NCBI GenBank assembly: GCA_041394845.1
Contig: JAWKHL010000001.1
Coordinates: forward strand, 496,001-560,000
Source of the DNA: JAHCHG01 sp041394845
GTDB taxonomy: Bacteria; Acidobacteriota; Blastocatellia; Pyrinomonadales; Pyrinomonadaceae
DNA length: 64,000 bases
Direction of reading: 5' to 3'
This document shows, one piece after another, positions 1-8,374 of the stretch (its first letter is position 1; each line of letters starts with the position of its first letter). The notes under the pieces are model-generated. The model saw only the letters and a program-made list of their open reading frames with translations, ran no database searches and was not told where the DNA came from. The position numbers and the translations under genes were made by a program.

Positions 1-1431
1 ACATCCCGTGATGATCGGCTGATCAGGATCTCCTTCCAGAAAATGAACCAACACCTCCATCCCGATCCGCGGGATGAACATCATCCCCCATTTGTTCCCC
101 GCCCACGATTGCGCCACCCTGATCCAGCACGACGAATCGGCGTTGACCTGTCCGTCCCGATCCCAGTGAAACTGAACCTTGACCCGTCCGAACTTGTCGG
201 TGAAGATCTCCTCTCCCGAAGGTCCGACGACGATCGCCGTCTGTGATCCCTGAACGAGCGGTTTCGGTGTTTTTCTCAGCGGTCTGAACGGCGGACTGCC
301 CTTGCCGTAAGCGATACAGCTGAAGTTGTTCTGATAGGGTTGTTCGATCTCGTCGTCGGTTACGTAGGATGGATTCTGTTCCGCCTCGTGAGTGACCGAG
401 GTGATGACGTATTCTCCGGCATCGACGTGATTCGTGAACTTGAATTTGTAACCCGCCTTGATCGAACTGCAATCGGACACGGCGCTTGTCATCTTATAGC
501 GGGCGTCGAGCGACTGCATGGCGATCTCGACGATCTTCTGCTTGTCCTGAAAGACGTTCTGGACATCGGAACGCTCGCCCCCGCCGCGGTCGATGTCGTC
601 CCATTTCCGGGCGTATCCGGCGGGAAACTGGTAGATCTCCATGTTCTGGTTGTCGCCGACCTTGAAAAGACTCGGTTGCTGGGCTTCGAGTTTGTTGGTC
701 GGGGTCTGAAAATGGAAATCCCAGAGGGTGACCTTTCCGGTCTGCAACTTGTGATCGGTCTGCCAGGCTCTGATCGAGGTGATGAAATCCTCTTTCGATC
801 TCTCGACCTTGATGAAATAGGGGATCTCGTTTTTCGAGGGACAATCCGGGTGAGATTGGGGAGTGTTGGCGATGATCATCTTGTGTTTGGTGTCGGTGTG
901 TTCGAAGAAATAATAGATTCCCTCCTCTTCCATCACCCGGGAGGCGAAATCGAAATCCGTCTCGTTGTACTGAACGCAGTAGTTTCTCGGTTTGAAATCG
1001 CCCTGAAGTTCGTAAGAGACATCAAAACCCTCGAAGACCTCTTTGAGAATCTCGGGAACGCTCTTGTGCTGGAAGATCCGGCTCTGATGGCGTTGGGTCA
1101 GGATCCAGACGTGAGGGACGACCGTGGCGTAGTAAAAGGAAAAACGGGTGTTGCGGTTGCCCTGAGAAAACTGATTGACCATTCCGTTGAAATACCGCTC
1201 GGTTCCGTCTCTCTGGCCGATCGAAACCGTAACGGCCTGACCGAGCATCGATTCCGCTTTGACGACGGTCGGCTCGTAACCGGGAGAATCTTCTTCGTGG
1301 AGGAGTTCGATCTCGAAGGAAAAAAGCCGGGACAGGCCCTCGGTGGCGGAGATGCGGTTAATCAGCAGATAATCCTCACCCAGAGGGGTCGCAATGCTCA
1401 TCAGTCGGTTTTTTTGTGTTGTATTTCCCAT
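1..1431 (-). CDS. vgrG: Type VI secretion spike protein VgrG (TssI), C-terminus beyond window
   Basis: Structural tip of the type VI secretion (T6SS) tube, homologous to phage gp27-gp5, which pierces the target and carries effectors. The minus strand is open from an ATG at 1431 to the window edge. The start reads MGNTTQKNRLMSIATPLGED, followed by the gp27-like region with NYCVQYNETDFDFASRVMEE near residues 150-170. Towards the edge comes the gp5 OB-fold signature (GRVKVQFHWDRDG, then SSCWIRVAQSWAGNKWG and LVHFLEGDPDQPIITG). The C-terminal beta-helix and any fused effector lie outside the window. It is the most downstream T6SS gene visible, 24 bases after a small unknown gene. The identity is clear; only the 3' extent is unknown. 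Confidence 0.93.
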   Translation of the reverse strand, partial: MGNTTQKNRLMSIATPLGEDYLLINRISATEGLSRLFSFEIELLHEEDSPGYEPTVVKAESMLGQAVTVSIGQRDGTERYFNGMVNQFSQGNRNTRFSFYYATVVPHVWILTQRHQSRIFQHKSVPEILKEVFEGFDVSYELQGDFKPRNYCVQYNETDFDFASRVMEEEGIYYFFEHTDTKHKMIIANTPQSHPDCPSKNEIPYFIKVERSKEDFITSIRAWQTDHKLQTGKVTLWDFHFQTPTNKLEAQQPSLFKVGDNQNMEIYQFPAGYARKWDDIDRGGGERSDVQNVFQDKQKIVEIAMQSLDARYKMTSAVSDCSSIKAGYKFKFTNHVDAGEYVITSVTHEAEQNPSYVTDDEIEQPYQNNFSCIAYGKGSPPFRPLRKTPKPLVQGSQTAIVVGPSGEEIFTDKFGRVKVQFHWDRDGQVNADSSCWIRVAQSWAGNKWGMMFIPRIGMEVLVHFLEGDPDQPIITGC

Positions 1432-1455
1432 TACCTTTTACTCACTTTTAGCTGT

Positions 1456-1806
1456 TTAGTAAATTTGTACTTTTTCGCCCAGCGAACGGATGGCCGACCC
1501 TTTCGAGCGGAAACGGGTTCGGGAGGCGAAATTGATCACTTTAGGGACGTTGGACATCGTCGCCGAATCGTAGTCTTTGTAAATATAATGAAGACTGCTG
1601 GAGATGAATTCAAAATCTTCGGGAGCGGCGATCTTCAATTTTTTTCCGCGTCCGGGATTGGCCGGGCCGAAATCCGCTTTCGGCGAAAAACCGGCCGAAC
1701 CGGAATCCGCGCCCTCGACTTTTTCCGTGCCGACGACGAATAAAACGCCACCGGTTTTTCCGTCGATCCCCGACCAGATCTTCTTAAATACATCGTTTTC
1801 TCTCAT
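1456..1806 (-). CDS. Small protein of unknown function in T6SS block
   Basis: 116 residues. The ATG at 1806 is preceded by GGAGG at 1816-1820, about 9 bases upstream. The frame stays open further upstream, but that stretch has no ribosome-binding site and low-complexity Phe/Arg content, so the short start is preferred. The protein is glycine-rich early (GTEKVEGADSGSAGFSP) and ends in a basic segment. It is not recognisably Hcp, PAAR or a DUF1795/DUF4123-type adaptor. Its position between clpV and vgrG, close-spaced to vgrG, suggests a T6SS accessory, adaptor or effector-linked role, which is inference from context only. Confidence 0.6.
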   Translation of the reverse strand: MRENDVFKKIWSGIDGKTGGVLFVVGTEKVEGADSGSAGFSPKADFGPANPGRGKKLKIAAPEDFEFISSSLHYIYKDYDSATMSNVPKVINFASRTRFRSKGSAIRSLGEKVQIY

Positions 1807-2010
1807 TGCATTCGGCCTCCTCGCCCAAATTTTTCTCGCTCGGTCGGGATTTTGTCTTGAAGGGCGAAAACCCTCGCCCGTTTGAATCAAGGGACAAACC
1901 CCGCTTCCGCATCTATTTGAGGACGAAACCAAATAAGAAAATTGCATAAAGTCGTTTAAGAGATGAACGAAAAAAAATCGAAAAAAGCCGATCCGCCGAC
2001 GAAAAATACA

Positions 2011-2063
2011 TGTCAGACCGGCGCGAAAATATATCCTGACGATCGATTTTGGCCGGTCTGACA
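2011..2063. repeat. 11-bp inverted repeat between clpV and the downstream gene
   Basis: TGTCAGACCGG at 2011-2021 is repeated exactly in inverted orientation at 2053-2063, with a 31-base spacer. It lies 23 bases after the clpV stop and well upstream of the next minus-strand gene. No T-tract follows it in either orientation, so an operator or mRNA-stability hairpin is as likely as a terminator. Confidence 0.5.
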
Positions 2064-2085
2064 GCAACTTGTTTAAATCCGCCCT

Positions 2086-4893
2086 TTATTTTATGTCGTA
2101 GGCGAAGTTTTCATCTTCTCCGACCGTAACGTGGATTCCCTTGATGGCCTCTCCTTCGGCCATCCGCGAAAGAACCTCGCTGCTCATTTCGGGCAGAAGC
2201 GTTCCGGTCAGAATGTTATAAACGTTGCGCGCGCCCGAATCGACGTCGGTACAACGTTTGGCTATGGTGTCGATGACCGAATCATCATAGGTGAACTTGG
2301 CGTTGTGGTTGGTGGCGATCCGTTTTTCCACCTTGCCGAGTTGGAGTTTGATGATCTCGCGCATGACGTCGTCGGCGATCGGGTAATAGGGGACCGTGAC
2401 CATTCGTCCGAGCAAAGCCGGTTTGAAGGCCTTGACCAGTTCGGGCCGGATCGCTTCTTCCAACCCTCGCGGGTCGGGACGGGTATCTGGATCGGCGCTG
2501 AGGCTCATAATCAGATCGGTGGCGACGTTCGAAGTCAGCAGAATGACGCAGTTCTTGAAATCGATCTCGCGGCCTTCGCCGTCTTCGAGAACGCCTTTGT
2601 CAAAGACCTGATAAAAAAGTTCCATCACGTCCGGATGGGCCTTTTCGACCTCGTCGAGCAGGACCACCGAATAGGGCTTGCGCCGGACCGCTTCGGTCAG
2701 AACGCCGCCCTCGCCGTAACCGACGTATCCGGGAGGCGATCCCTTCAGCGACGAGACCGTGTGGGCTTCCTGATATTCGCTCATGTTGATCGAGATCAGA
2801 TTGCGCTCACCGCCGTAGAGCGTGTCGGCCAGCGCCAGCGCGGTTTCGGTTTTACCGACGCCCGAGGTTCCGACCAGCAGGAAGACGCCGATCGGACGTT
2901 TCGGATCGGTCAGCCCGGCCCGCGAAGTCTTGATCCTCTGAGCGATCTCTTCGAGCGCGTGATCCTGTCCGAGGACCCTTTCGCCGAGGGTTTCCCGCAG
3001 TTTGAGAATCGCCTGGATCTCGTCGGCGACCATCTTGCCGATCGGGATTCCGGTCCAGCCCGAGATGATCTCGGCGACCGTCTGGGCGTTGACGACCGGT
3101 TGCATCAGCGGGTTTTCGCCCTGGAGTTCGCGGAGTTCGGCCGTCAGACGCTTGAGTTCCGCTTTGGCGGCCTCTGTGTCCTCGGTCTTTCCGACCGCCG
3201 GTTCCTCGCCCGGATCGCCCGACATGGCCGCGGCCGTGCCCTCGCCCGAAGCCCCGGCGCTGGTTTCGGCCGTCGCCGCGGCGGCCGTCTCCGGCGCTTC
3301 GACCGTTTCGCCCCCGCCGTTTTGATTCGAGGTCTCGCTGAAGGGAAGTTTGGCGTCGAGCCGGGAGAGTTCGAGTTTGGTGCGGATGGTTCTGATTCGA
3401 TCGACCAGATCTTTTTCTTTCTCCCACTGTTCGGTGAGTTTGGCCAGTTCCTCTTCGGTGGTGGAGCGCTGGGCCTTGAGTTCTTCGAGCCGTTCGTCGT
3501 GTTCGGCTCCGGTGATCTGTTCGCGTTCGAGCGTGTTGATCTCGGTCGAGAGATTCTGGATGCGCCGGGTGGCGTCCTCGATCGAAGCCGGCGTGGCGCC
3601 CTGACCGATGGCCACTTTGGCGCAGGCCGTATCGAGCACCGAAACCGATTTGTCCGGGAGTTGCCGGCCCGTGATGTAGCGGTGCGAGAGTTTGACGCAA
3701 TCGACCACGGCTTCGTCGAGGATCCGGACGTTGTGGTGCTCTTCCATCACATCGGCGATCCCGCGCATCATGTAAACGGCTTTTTGTTCGTCGGGTTCAT
3801 CGACCTTGACGACCTGAAAGCGGCGCGCCAGAGCCGCATCTTTTTCGAAATACTTCTTGTATTCGGCCCAGGTCGTGGCGGCGATGGTCCGCAGTTCGCC
3901 GCGGGCCAGCGGGGGTTTCAGGAGATTGGCCGCATCGTTCTGTCCGGCCGCGCCGCCCGCGCCGATCATCGTGTGCGCTTCGTCGATAAACAGAATGATC
4001 GGCTGGGGCGAGGCCTTGACCTCGTCGATCACCGATTTCAGACGGTTTTCAAACTCGCCCTTGATGCCCGCTCCGGCCTGCAACAAACCGAGGTCGAGCG
4101 TCCGGACGGCGACGTTTTTAAGCGGTTCGGGGACATCGCCCTCGGCGATTCGCCGGGCAAATCCTTCGACGACGGCCGTTTTACCGACGCCCGCCTCACC
4201 GGTCAGGATCGGATTGTTCTGCCGGCGACGGGTCAGGATGTCGATGATCTGGCGGATCTCGAAATCGCGTCCGAGGATCTGGTCAATCTTGCCGGCGCGC
4301 GCTTTTTCCGTCAGATCTTCGGTGAATTGATCGAGCGCCTTGCCCTTGCCGGGAACGCCGGTCACCTTGCCGCCGCTCGAAACGCCCCCGGTTTCGCCGA
4401 GCGCGACGGCGTCCCGGGCTTCGGCCGAATCGGCCGTCATGTCGGGCAGTTCTTTTTGCAGAGATTCGGCGGAGATATGGGAGAACTCTCTGGAGATGTC
4501 GCGGATCAGCCTGGAGAAATCTTCGTCCAGAACCAGAGCCAGCAGGATGTGTCCCGATCGGACGCGGGCGGCGCCGAAATCGATCGAAGCATGGAGCCAG
4601 GCTTCCTGAACCAGACGGGGGATGCGCGGGCTGAGTCCCGGATTGCGGGAATTTCCGGTTTTCAAGCGATCGAGCGCGGCATCGACGTCCTTGGTCAAAC
4701 GATCGATGTTGACTTCGTAATGGTGGCAAATTTTGTGCAGATCCAAATCATCTTCTTCGAGCAGTTTGGCCAGAAGATGTTCGATCTCGACATCATAATT
4801 GGTACGTGAAAGGCACAATCCGGCGGCGCCCTCAAGAGCGCTCCGGCAGGTGTCGTTTAATCTGCCGACTAGGGATTTTAAATTTACGTTCAT
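2086..4893 (-). CDS. clpV: T6SS AAA+ disassembly ATPase ClpV (TssH)
   Basis: Hexameric AAA+ unfoldase that recycles the contracted T6SS sheath (TssB/TssC). 935 residues: Clp N-domain (about 1-160), first ATPase domain with Walker A GEAGVGKT near 235 and Walker B ILFIDEAH near 300, a ClpB-like coiled-coil middle domain (about 420-510), second ATPase domain with GTSGVGKT near 678 and VVLLDEVEKAHPD near 745, then a C-terminal D2-small domain. A strong ribosome-binding site (AAAGGAGATATATCA) precedes the ATG. Oddly, about 55 residues rich in Ala, Gly, Glu and Thr are inserted just after the middle domain (roughly 530-590), making it longer than typical ClpV (about 870-890). ClpB is the alternative, but the T6SS neighbours favour ClpV. 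Confidence 0.9.
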   Translation of the reverse strand: MNVNLKSLVGRLNDTCRSALEGAAGLCLSRTNYDVEIEHLLAKLLEEDDLDLHKICHHYEVNIDRLTKDVDAALDRLKTGNSRNPGLSPRIPRLVQEAWLHASIDFGAARVRSGHILLALVLDEDFSRLIRDISREFSHISAESLQKELPDMTADSAEARDAVALGETGGVSSGGKVTGVPGKGKALDQFTEDLTEKARAGKIDQILGRDFEIRQIIDILTRRRQNNPILTGEAGVGKTAVVEGFARRIAEGDVPEPLKNVAVRTLDLGLLQAGAGIKGEFENRLKSVIDEVKASPQPIILFIDEAHTMIGAGGAAGQNDAANLLKPPLARGELRTIAATTWAEYKKYFEKDAALARRFQVVKVDEPDEQKAVYMMRGIADVMEEHHNVRILDEAVVDCVKLSHRYITGRQLPDKSVSVLDTACAKVAIGQGATPASIEDATRRIQNLSTEINTLEREQITGAEHDERLEELKAQRSTTEEELAKLTEQWEKEKDLVDRIRTIRTKLELSRLDAKLPFSETSNQNGGGETVEAPETAAAATAETSAGASGEGTAAAMSGDPGEEPAVGKTEDTEAAKAELKRLTAELRELQGENPLMQPVVNAQTVAEIISGWTGIPIGKMVADEIQAILKLRETLGERVLGQDHALEEIAQRIKTSRAGLTDPKRPIGVFLLVGTSGVGKTETALALADTLYGGERNLISINMSEYQEAHTVSSLKGSPPGYVGYGEGGVLTEAVRRKPYSVVLLDEVEKAHPDVMELFYQVFDKGVLEDGEGREIDFKNCVILLTSNVATDLIMSLSADPDTRPDPRGLEEAIRPELVKAFKPALLGRMVTVPYYPIADDVMREIIKLQLGKVEKRIATNHNAKFTYDDSVIDTIAKRCTDVDSGARNVYNILTGTLLPEMSSEVLSRMAEGEAIKGIHVTVGEDENFAYDIK

Positions 4894-4942
4894 TGATATA
4901 TCTCCTTTAATAAGTTTGATCTGGCGAAAAAAAATTTAAAGC

Positions 4943-5078
4943 GGAAAAGTTTAAAAGTGAAAAGGTGAAAAAGCCGTATTTCAATCGTAAAATGATTTGC
5001 GCGATCTTAAGAAACTGAACTTTTTCACTTTTAAACTTTTTCACGTTTTCACATTCTCACTTCTAAACTTTTTCATCT
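4943..5078. repeat. Palindromic repeat family A, between clpV and tssG
   Basis: The left arm at 4943-4972 (AAAAGTTTAAAAGTGAAAAG core) and the right arm at 5020-5078 (inverted, partly duplicated) form a long AT-rich hairpin. The same family recurs at 17964-18113, 32039-32486, 53918-54040 and 60574-60766. It ends 3 bases from the tssG stop. The unit is built from tandem variants of GTGAAAAAG and GTTTAAAAG. No coding content. Confidence 0.8.
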
Positions 5079-5081
5079 TAT

Positions 5082-6110
5082 CTACGTTTGCAAAATGACC
5101 TGATCGTCATCTTCCTTAAAAGGTTCGGTCTTGAGCCATGAACTCCAACCAAGCATCGGCCGCCGTTTGGCACGGGTTGTCAAAATGCAACTGGGAACCT
5201 GCTCTGCCTGGAGAATGAGGCGGATGTCAAAATCAAACTCCAGGCCGGTCATGAAACGGACGATGGATCGGAGGGATTCGCTGCCCGTGCCGTTCGGCAA
5301 AAACGCCCGAAATTTTTTGAACGGCATCGGGCCGAGCACTACGCGAAACTTCGATTGCTGTTCCCAGATGCGGGTTCCGACGATCGCGGTTCGGCTCAGT
5401 TGACTGTTGGCCGTTCCGAGTCTGGTAATGCTTTCTGAATCTAAATCTAACCATTGACCGAAAAACTGTATGATTTTTGCCTTAACCCCGAAATAATCGC
5501 TCAGAATATTTCCCAGCGCATTGGACGAATGGGGTTTCTGGGCGATCAGTCCGCCGTAGGGCAAAAGCGCCTCATCCTCAAGGCTCATCCTCCCGCGCAA
5601 CCCGTCCGTGCCGAGTCCGACGAAATCGAACAGGTAAGAGGTGAATTTGTCCTGCCCGCGTTCGTAACCGACCGGAAAACGGTATTTCCCCCAGGCGCGG
5701 AAAAACAGAGAGACCGAGCGGTGGGTGAATATATCGAGAAATGCCCACATCGCCGTGTCGCCGTAGCGGGCGCGGCTCGCCACCAATTCGGTGTAGGGAA
5801 CCGGCATCACGCCGTTGATCCCGACCATTCCCATAAAATTGATGAACATCTCCAGCTTCCGCTGATTTGACGTGTCATCGAAAGTTTCGACCAGCCGGTC
5901 GATCTCGCTGGCCGGAAAGTCGAAAGAAACGTGGGTTCGAAAACGGACGATCTCGTCGAACGGCATCGCTTCCTGGCCGACCGCCTTGAGTTCGGGAAAA
6001 ACCTTCTCCAGCAGCCGGACGGCCTGAAAGAATTCAAACCGGTAGGGCTCTTCGAAGAGTTTTTGATTGAGGGGTTTTTCCTTGGCCATTTTATTTCCGG
6101 AATAATTCAT
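5082..6110 (-). CDS. tssG: T6SS baseplate subunit TssG
   Basis: Baseplate wedge protein that works in a complex with TssF and TssE. 342 residues, a normal size for the family. Family hallmarks are the early FFQAVRLLEK, the arginine/phenylalanine-rich RFRTHVSFDFPASEI, the central region with FFRAWGKYRFP, and a C-terminal FRVVLGPMPFKKFRAFLPNG. A second in-frame ATG at 6089 (MAKEKPLNQK) is an equally plausible start; neither has a convincing Shine-Dalgarno. The gene is the 5'-most T6SS gene here. TssF, which normally precedes or abuts TssG, is missing and the next 450 bases hold no gene, so the T6SS block ends abruptly. Confidence 0.87.
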   Translation of the reverse strand: MNYSGNKMAKEKPLNQKLFEEPYRFEFFQAVRLLEKVFPELKAVGQEAMPFDEIVRFRTHVSFDFPASEIDRLVETFDDTSNQRKLEMFINFMGMVGINGVMPVPYTELVASRARYGDTAMWAFLDIFTHRSVSLFFRAWGKYRFPVGYERGQDKFTSYLFDFVGLGTDGLRGRMSLEDEALLPYGGLIAQKPHSSNALGNILSDYFGVKAKIIQFFGQWLDLDSESITRLGTANSQLSRTAIVGTRIWEQQSKFRVVLGPMPFKKFRAFLPNGTGSESLRSIVRFMTGLEFDFDIRLILQAEQVPSCILTTRAKRRPMLGWSSWLKTEPFKEDDDQVILQT

Positions 6111-6564
6111 TTCTCATCAAAACATTAGGCGCTGATAATGCCCGGGTATTTTCCCAATACTCCGATGAACTGAACGAGTTTTATTTTTTGATTCGTCCCA
6201 TATCTTAACAGAATTGAGGCCAAAAATGATACCGTAAAACGGCGGGCACCGATCTTTTCCCAAAATGCCGGAGACCTCGTCCGGCCGCCGTCAGCGGCGT
6301 TCAATAAAAAAGTCAGATAAAAGATTATATCCGATAAGAGGTCTGTAACCTACTGGAAACTCTTAGATTTATAAAGGAGCGAACTTATCTGACGGATTTT
6401 GTCGGCATTTTTGCCGGATCTTTTTCCGGGTTGCCTGAGGGCCGAGGCGGCTTGCGGTGTCGCGGGGGCGGAATCGTCCGGTTTGGGGCGGAATCGGTTT
6501 TATCAAAAATTCGTTTGCCCGGGATGCCGGATAAATGCTAGGTTATCGCTTTTAAGGAGCAATC
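6111..6564. other. Gene-free stretch at the T6SS/Rhs island junction
   Basis: No convincing gene. A minus-strand frame of about 60 codons is open from 6299 down to a TAA near 6123, but it has no start codon. A 9-bp inverted repeat (GTCAGATAA at 6313-6321, TTATCTGAC at 6385-6393) brackets 63 bases. GC-rich T6SS DNA gives way to AT-richer DNA across this stretch, so it probably contains the boundary of the acquired island. AAGGAG at 6554-6559 begins the next feature. Confidence 0.5.
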
Positions 6565-6612
6565 ATGAGATCAAAATCAACCGTCGGAATATTGGCCTGT
6601 TTTTGTGTATAA
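6565..6612 (+). pseudogene. Severed 5' end of an exported protein gene
   Basis: An excellent ribosome-binding site (AAGGAG at 6554-6559, 5 bases from the ATG) starts a 15-codon frame, MRSKSTVGILACFCV, which looks like the beginning of a signal peptide and then hits TAA. From about 6598 the DNA reads as Rhs core in a different frame. The simplest reading is that a large internal deletion fused the start of a signal-peptide gene, possibly the parental Rhs gene, out of frame to its 3' end. Confidence 0.4.
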
Positions 6613-7741
6613 TGCCGGAGGAACACTTGTGGCGGAGTATTCGACCGATCTGGCATCGACGCAGCAGGTGAGTTATTTGACACAGGATCATCTGGGTTCA
6701 AACCGGGTTATCACCAATGAAAATGGGGATGTAACGATCAGACGAGATTATTCGGCTTTTGGTGAGGAAACTCTAACATCAGAGCGAATCAGCGGGCTGG
6801 GTTATTTCTCAACTCCAAGTTATGACGAAACGAGAAAGGGTTACACCGGATACGAAAAGGATGAGGAATCGGGGTTGGACTTTGCACAGGCGAGATATTA
6901 CAACTCGACTCACGGGCGATACACATCGGTTGACCCTTTGACGGCATCAGCTTCGATCAGGAATCCGCAGACTTTTAATAGATATAGTTATGTCCTGAAT
7001 TCACCGTATAAGTTTTCTGATCCGTTGGGATTATTGCCAAGTTGGACGGGGGCTTGTGGGCAGTGGTGTAGGGGAAGCGATGCCGGATTAGGCGGCGGTG
7101 GATATTCTTCTAATGATTCTATTGACAATAATTTTATTCTACCGGAGAAAAAGCAAAGTCAGGAACAATTTGATTTTTCCTCAGTTCTGTCATATGTATC
7201 CAAATTATTGGATAGTTTGGAGTCCAGAAGTAATTTTCCCGTTTTAGGGAAAGAAGAGCCTTACGATCCTAAAAAACACAAACCTTATAAACCGGGAAAA
7301 CCGCCGAAATTTCGAGAAAAAGAGATTTACGATGAAAACGGTAAATATCTTAGGACAGAAGATAATTTGTTCAATTGCCACTCATATACTTTTCATGATG
7401 GAAAGGGTCATCCGGGAAATAATCCCGGGGATCGATGGGACAATAATCCAGAGGAAGATCTGAAAAACTACAATCAACTGAATCCAAATGAACCAAACAA
7501 AAAAGGAGATGTATTGATTTACTATTTCGATAAGAACAATAATGGCCAATTCGATCCTGGAGAGCCAATTCTACATTCAGCAAAAGTAAAAAAGGTAGAC
7601 AAACAAGGCAATACTGTTAGAGTAAAGGGTAAGGAAGGGAGAGATTTTGGAATTTCCAGACATCATCCGCAGGATAGCATTAGAGCGTATCAAACTTACC
7701 AGGATAAACCAACCAGTAGGGCATATTTTAGAAAGCAATAA
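6605..7741 (+). CDS. 5'-truncated Rhs/YD-repeat core with C-terminal toxin-like tip
   Basis: Only the last Rhs-associated core survives: VYNAGGTLVAEYS, YLTQDHLGSNRVITNENG, FAQARYYNSTHGRYTSVDPL and the conserved boundary SPYKFSDPLGL near residue 142. A GTG opens the frame, but the open frame begins only a few codons earlier and no YD repeats precede it, so the upstream Rhs shell is lost. The roughly 235 residues after DPLGL form a variable tip with NCHSYTF (Cys258), a GDVLIYYFD strand and ILHSAKV (His324). That Cys/strand/His layout resembles NlpC/P60- or papain-like cysteine hydrolase folds used in polymorphic toxins. The fold call is inference. Whether this fragment is expressed or secreted is doubtful. 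Confidence 0.75.
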   Translation: MYNAGGTLVAEYSTDLASTQQVSYLTQDHLGSNRVITNENGDVTIRRDYSAFGEETLTSERISGLGYFSTPSYDETRKGYTGYEKDEESGLDFAQARYYNSTHGRYTSVDPLTASASIRNPQTFNRYSYVLNSPYKFSDPLGLLPSWTGACGQWCRGSDAGLGGGGYSSNDSIDNNFILPEKKQSQEQFDFSSVLSYVSKLLDSLESRSNFPVLGKEEPYDPKKHKPYKPGKPPKFREKEIYDENGKYLRTEDNLFNCHSYTFHDGKGHPGNNPGDRWDNNPEEDLKNYNQLNPNEPNKKGDVLIYYFDKNNNGQFDPGEPILHSAKVKKVDKQGNTVRVKGKEGRDFGISRHHPQDSIRAYQTYQDKPTSRAYFRKQ

Positions 7742-7756
7742 CGATGAGGAGACTGT

Positions 7757-8374
7757 ATGGACTACTTAAAATTTCATTCAACTAAATCAAAAATTCATCT
7801 GTTGATCATTTCTTCGATCTGTCTGTTTTTTCTGACATCAAATGTCTTCGGCACATGTCAACTGTCAAATGAAGGGAGGGGAAATACTGTTGAAGAATTA
7901 TTAAGTTGTCTTCAGGATTACAAAACACCGGTTGTCCGACAAAAAGCGATTTTTTCGATTCATCGTTTGAGTAAGGAGGCTATCCCGGCTCTGATTGAGA
8001 ACATTTCAAATAGTAAAAAAGTGGTGGCATATCTAAGTAACCCGCTTTCGTCAGGTCCCTTGGTTAGAGATCCTCCAATGGGAGTATTTTCGGCTTATCT
8101 GATTGAGTCAATTTTAGGCAGAGAGAGGCTGGAAGAAAGAACAATAGATAATATACCTTCTACTTTAGGAAACGATCCAAACAACTATGTTTATTGGAAT
8201 GGATTTATCGTGAATTCTCAAAATGAACTCATAAAAGATGGGGATTTGATTGAGGTTCAGAAAATATATCGGGTATGGTGGGAGAAAAACAAAGATGAGT
8301 CGATTTGCGAATTGCGGGAGGGGTGGAAAAATGGAGAAAGAATCTTAAATGGGAAAGACTATGAATGGAAGTAA
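7757..8374 (+). CDS. Exported protein, candidate immunity to the upstream Rhs tip
   Basis: 205 residues with an N-terminal basic region and hydrophobic stretch (LLIISSICLFFLTSNVFG), so likely exported. The mature part begins with a helical segment reminiscent of a HEAT repeat (VVRQKAIFSIHRLSKEAIP). GAGGAGACTGT lies just before the ATG, 15 bases after the Rhs-tip stop. Immunity genes sit immediately 3' of Rhs tips, so that role is inferred from position. A periplasmic location would fit a tip acting on the envelope. Codon use is AT-rich, like the neighbouring tip and unlike the flanking chromosome. No family was recognised. Confidence 0.6.
   Translation: MDYLKFHSTKSKIHLLIISSICLFFLTSNVFGTCQLSNEGRGNTVEELLSCLQDYKTPVVRQKAIFSIHRLSKEAIPALIENISNSKKVVAYLSNPLSSGPLVRDPPMGVFSAYLIESILGRERLEERTIDNIPSTLGNDPNNYVYWNGFIVNSQNELIKDGDLIEVQKIYRVWWEKNKDESICELREGWKNGERILNGKDYEWK

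Noticed and set aside
340..1743. A 467-codon plus-strand ORF at the window start.
   Set aside because: It is a shadow of vgrG on the minus strand, whose translation gives clear VgrG motifs.
2131..4809. An 892-codon plus-strand ORF.
   Set aside because: It lies antisense to clpV and is rich in Asp/Arg/Phe/Gly, typical of the antisense frame in GC-rich DNA.
6123..6299. A minus-strand open stretch of about 60 codons just upstream of tssG, considered as the end of tssF.
   Set aside because: The residues (for example RYGTNQKIKLVQFIGVLGKY) do not resemble a TssF C-terminus and no start or upstream continuation exists.
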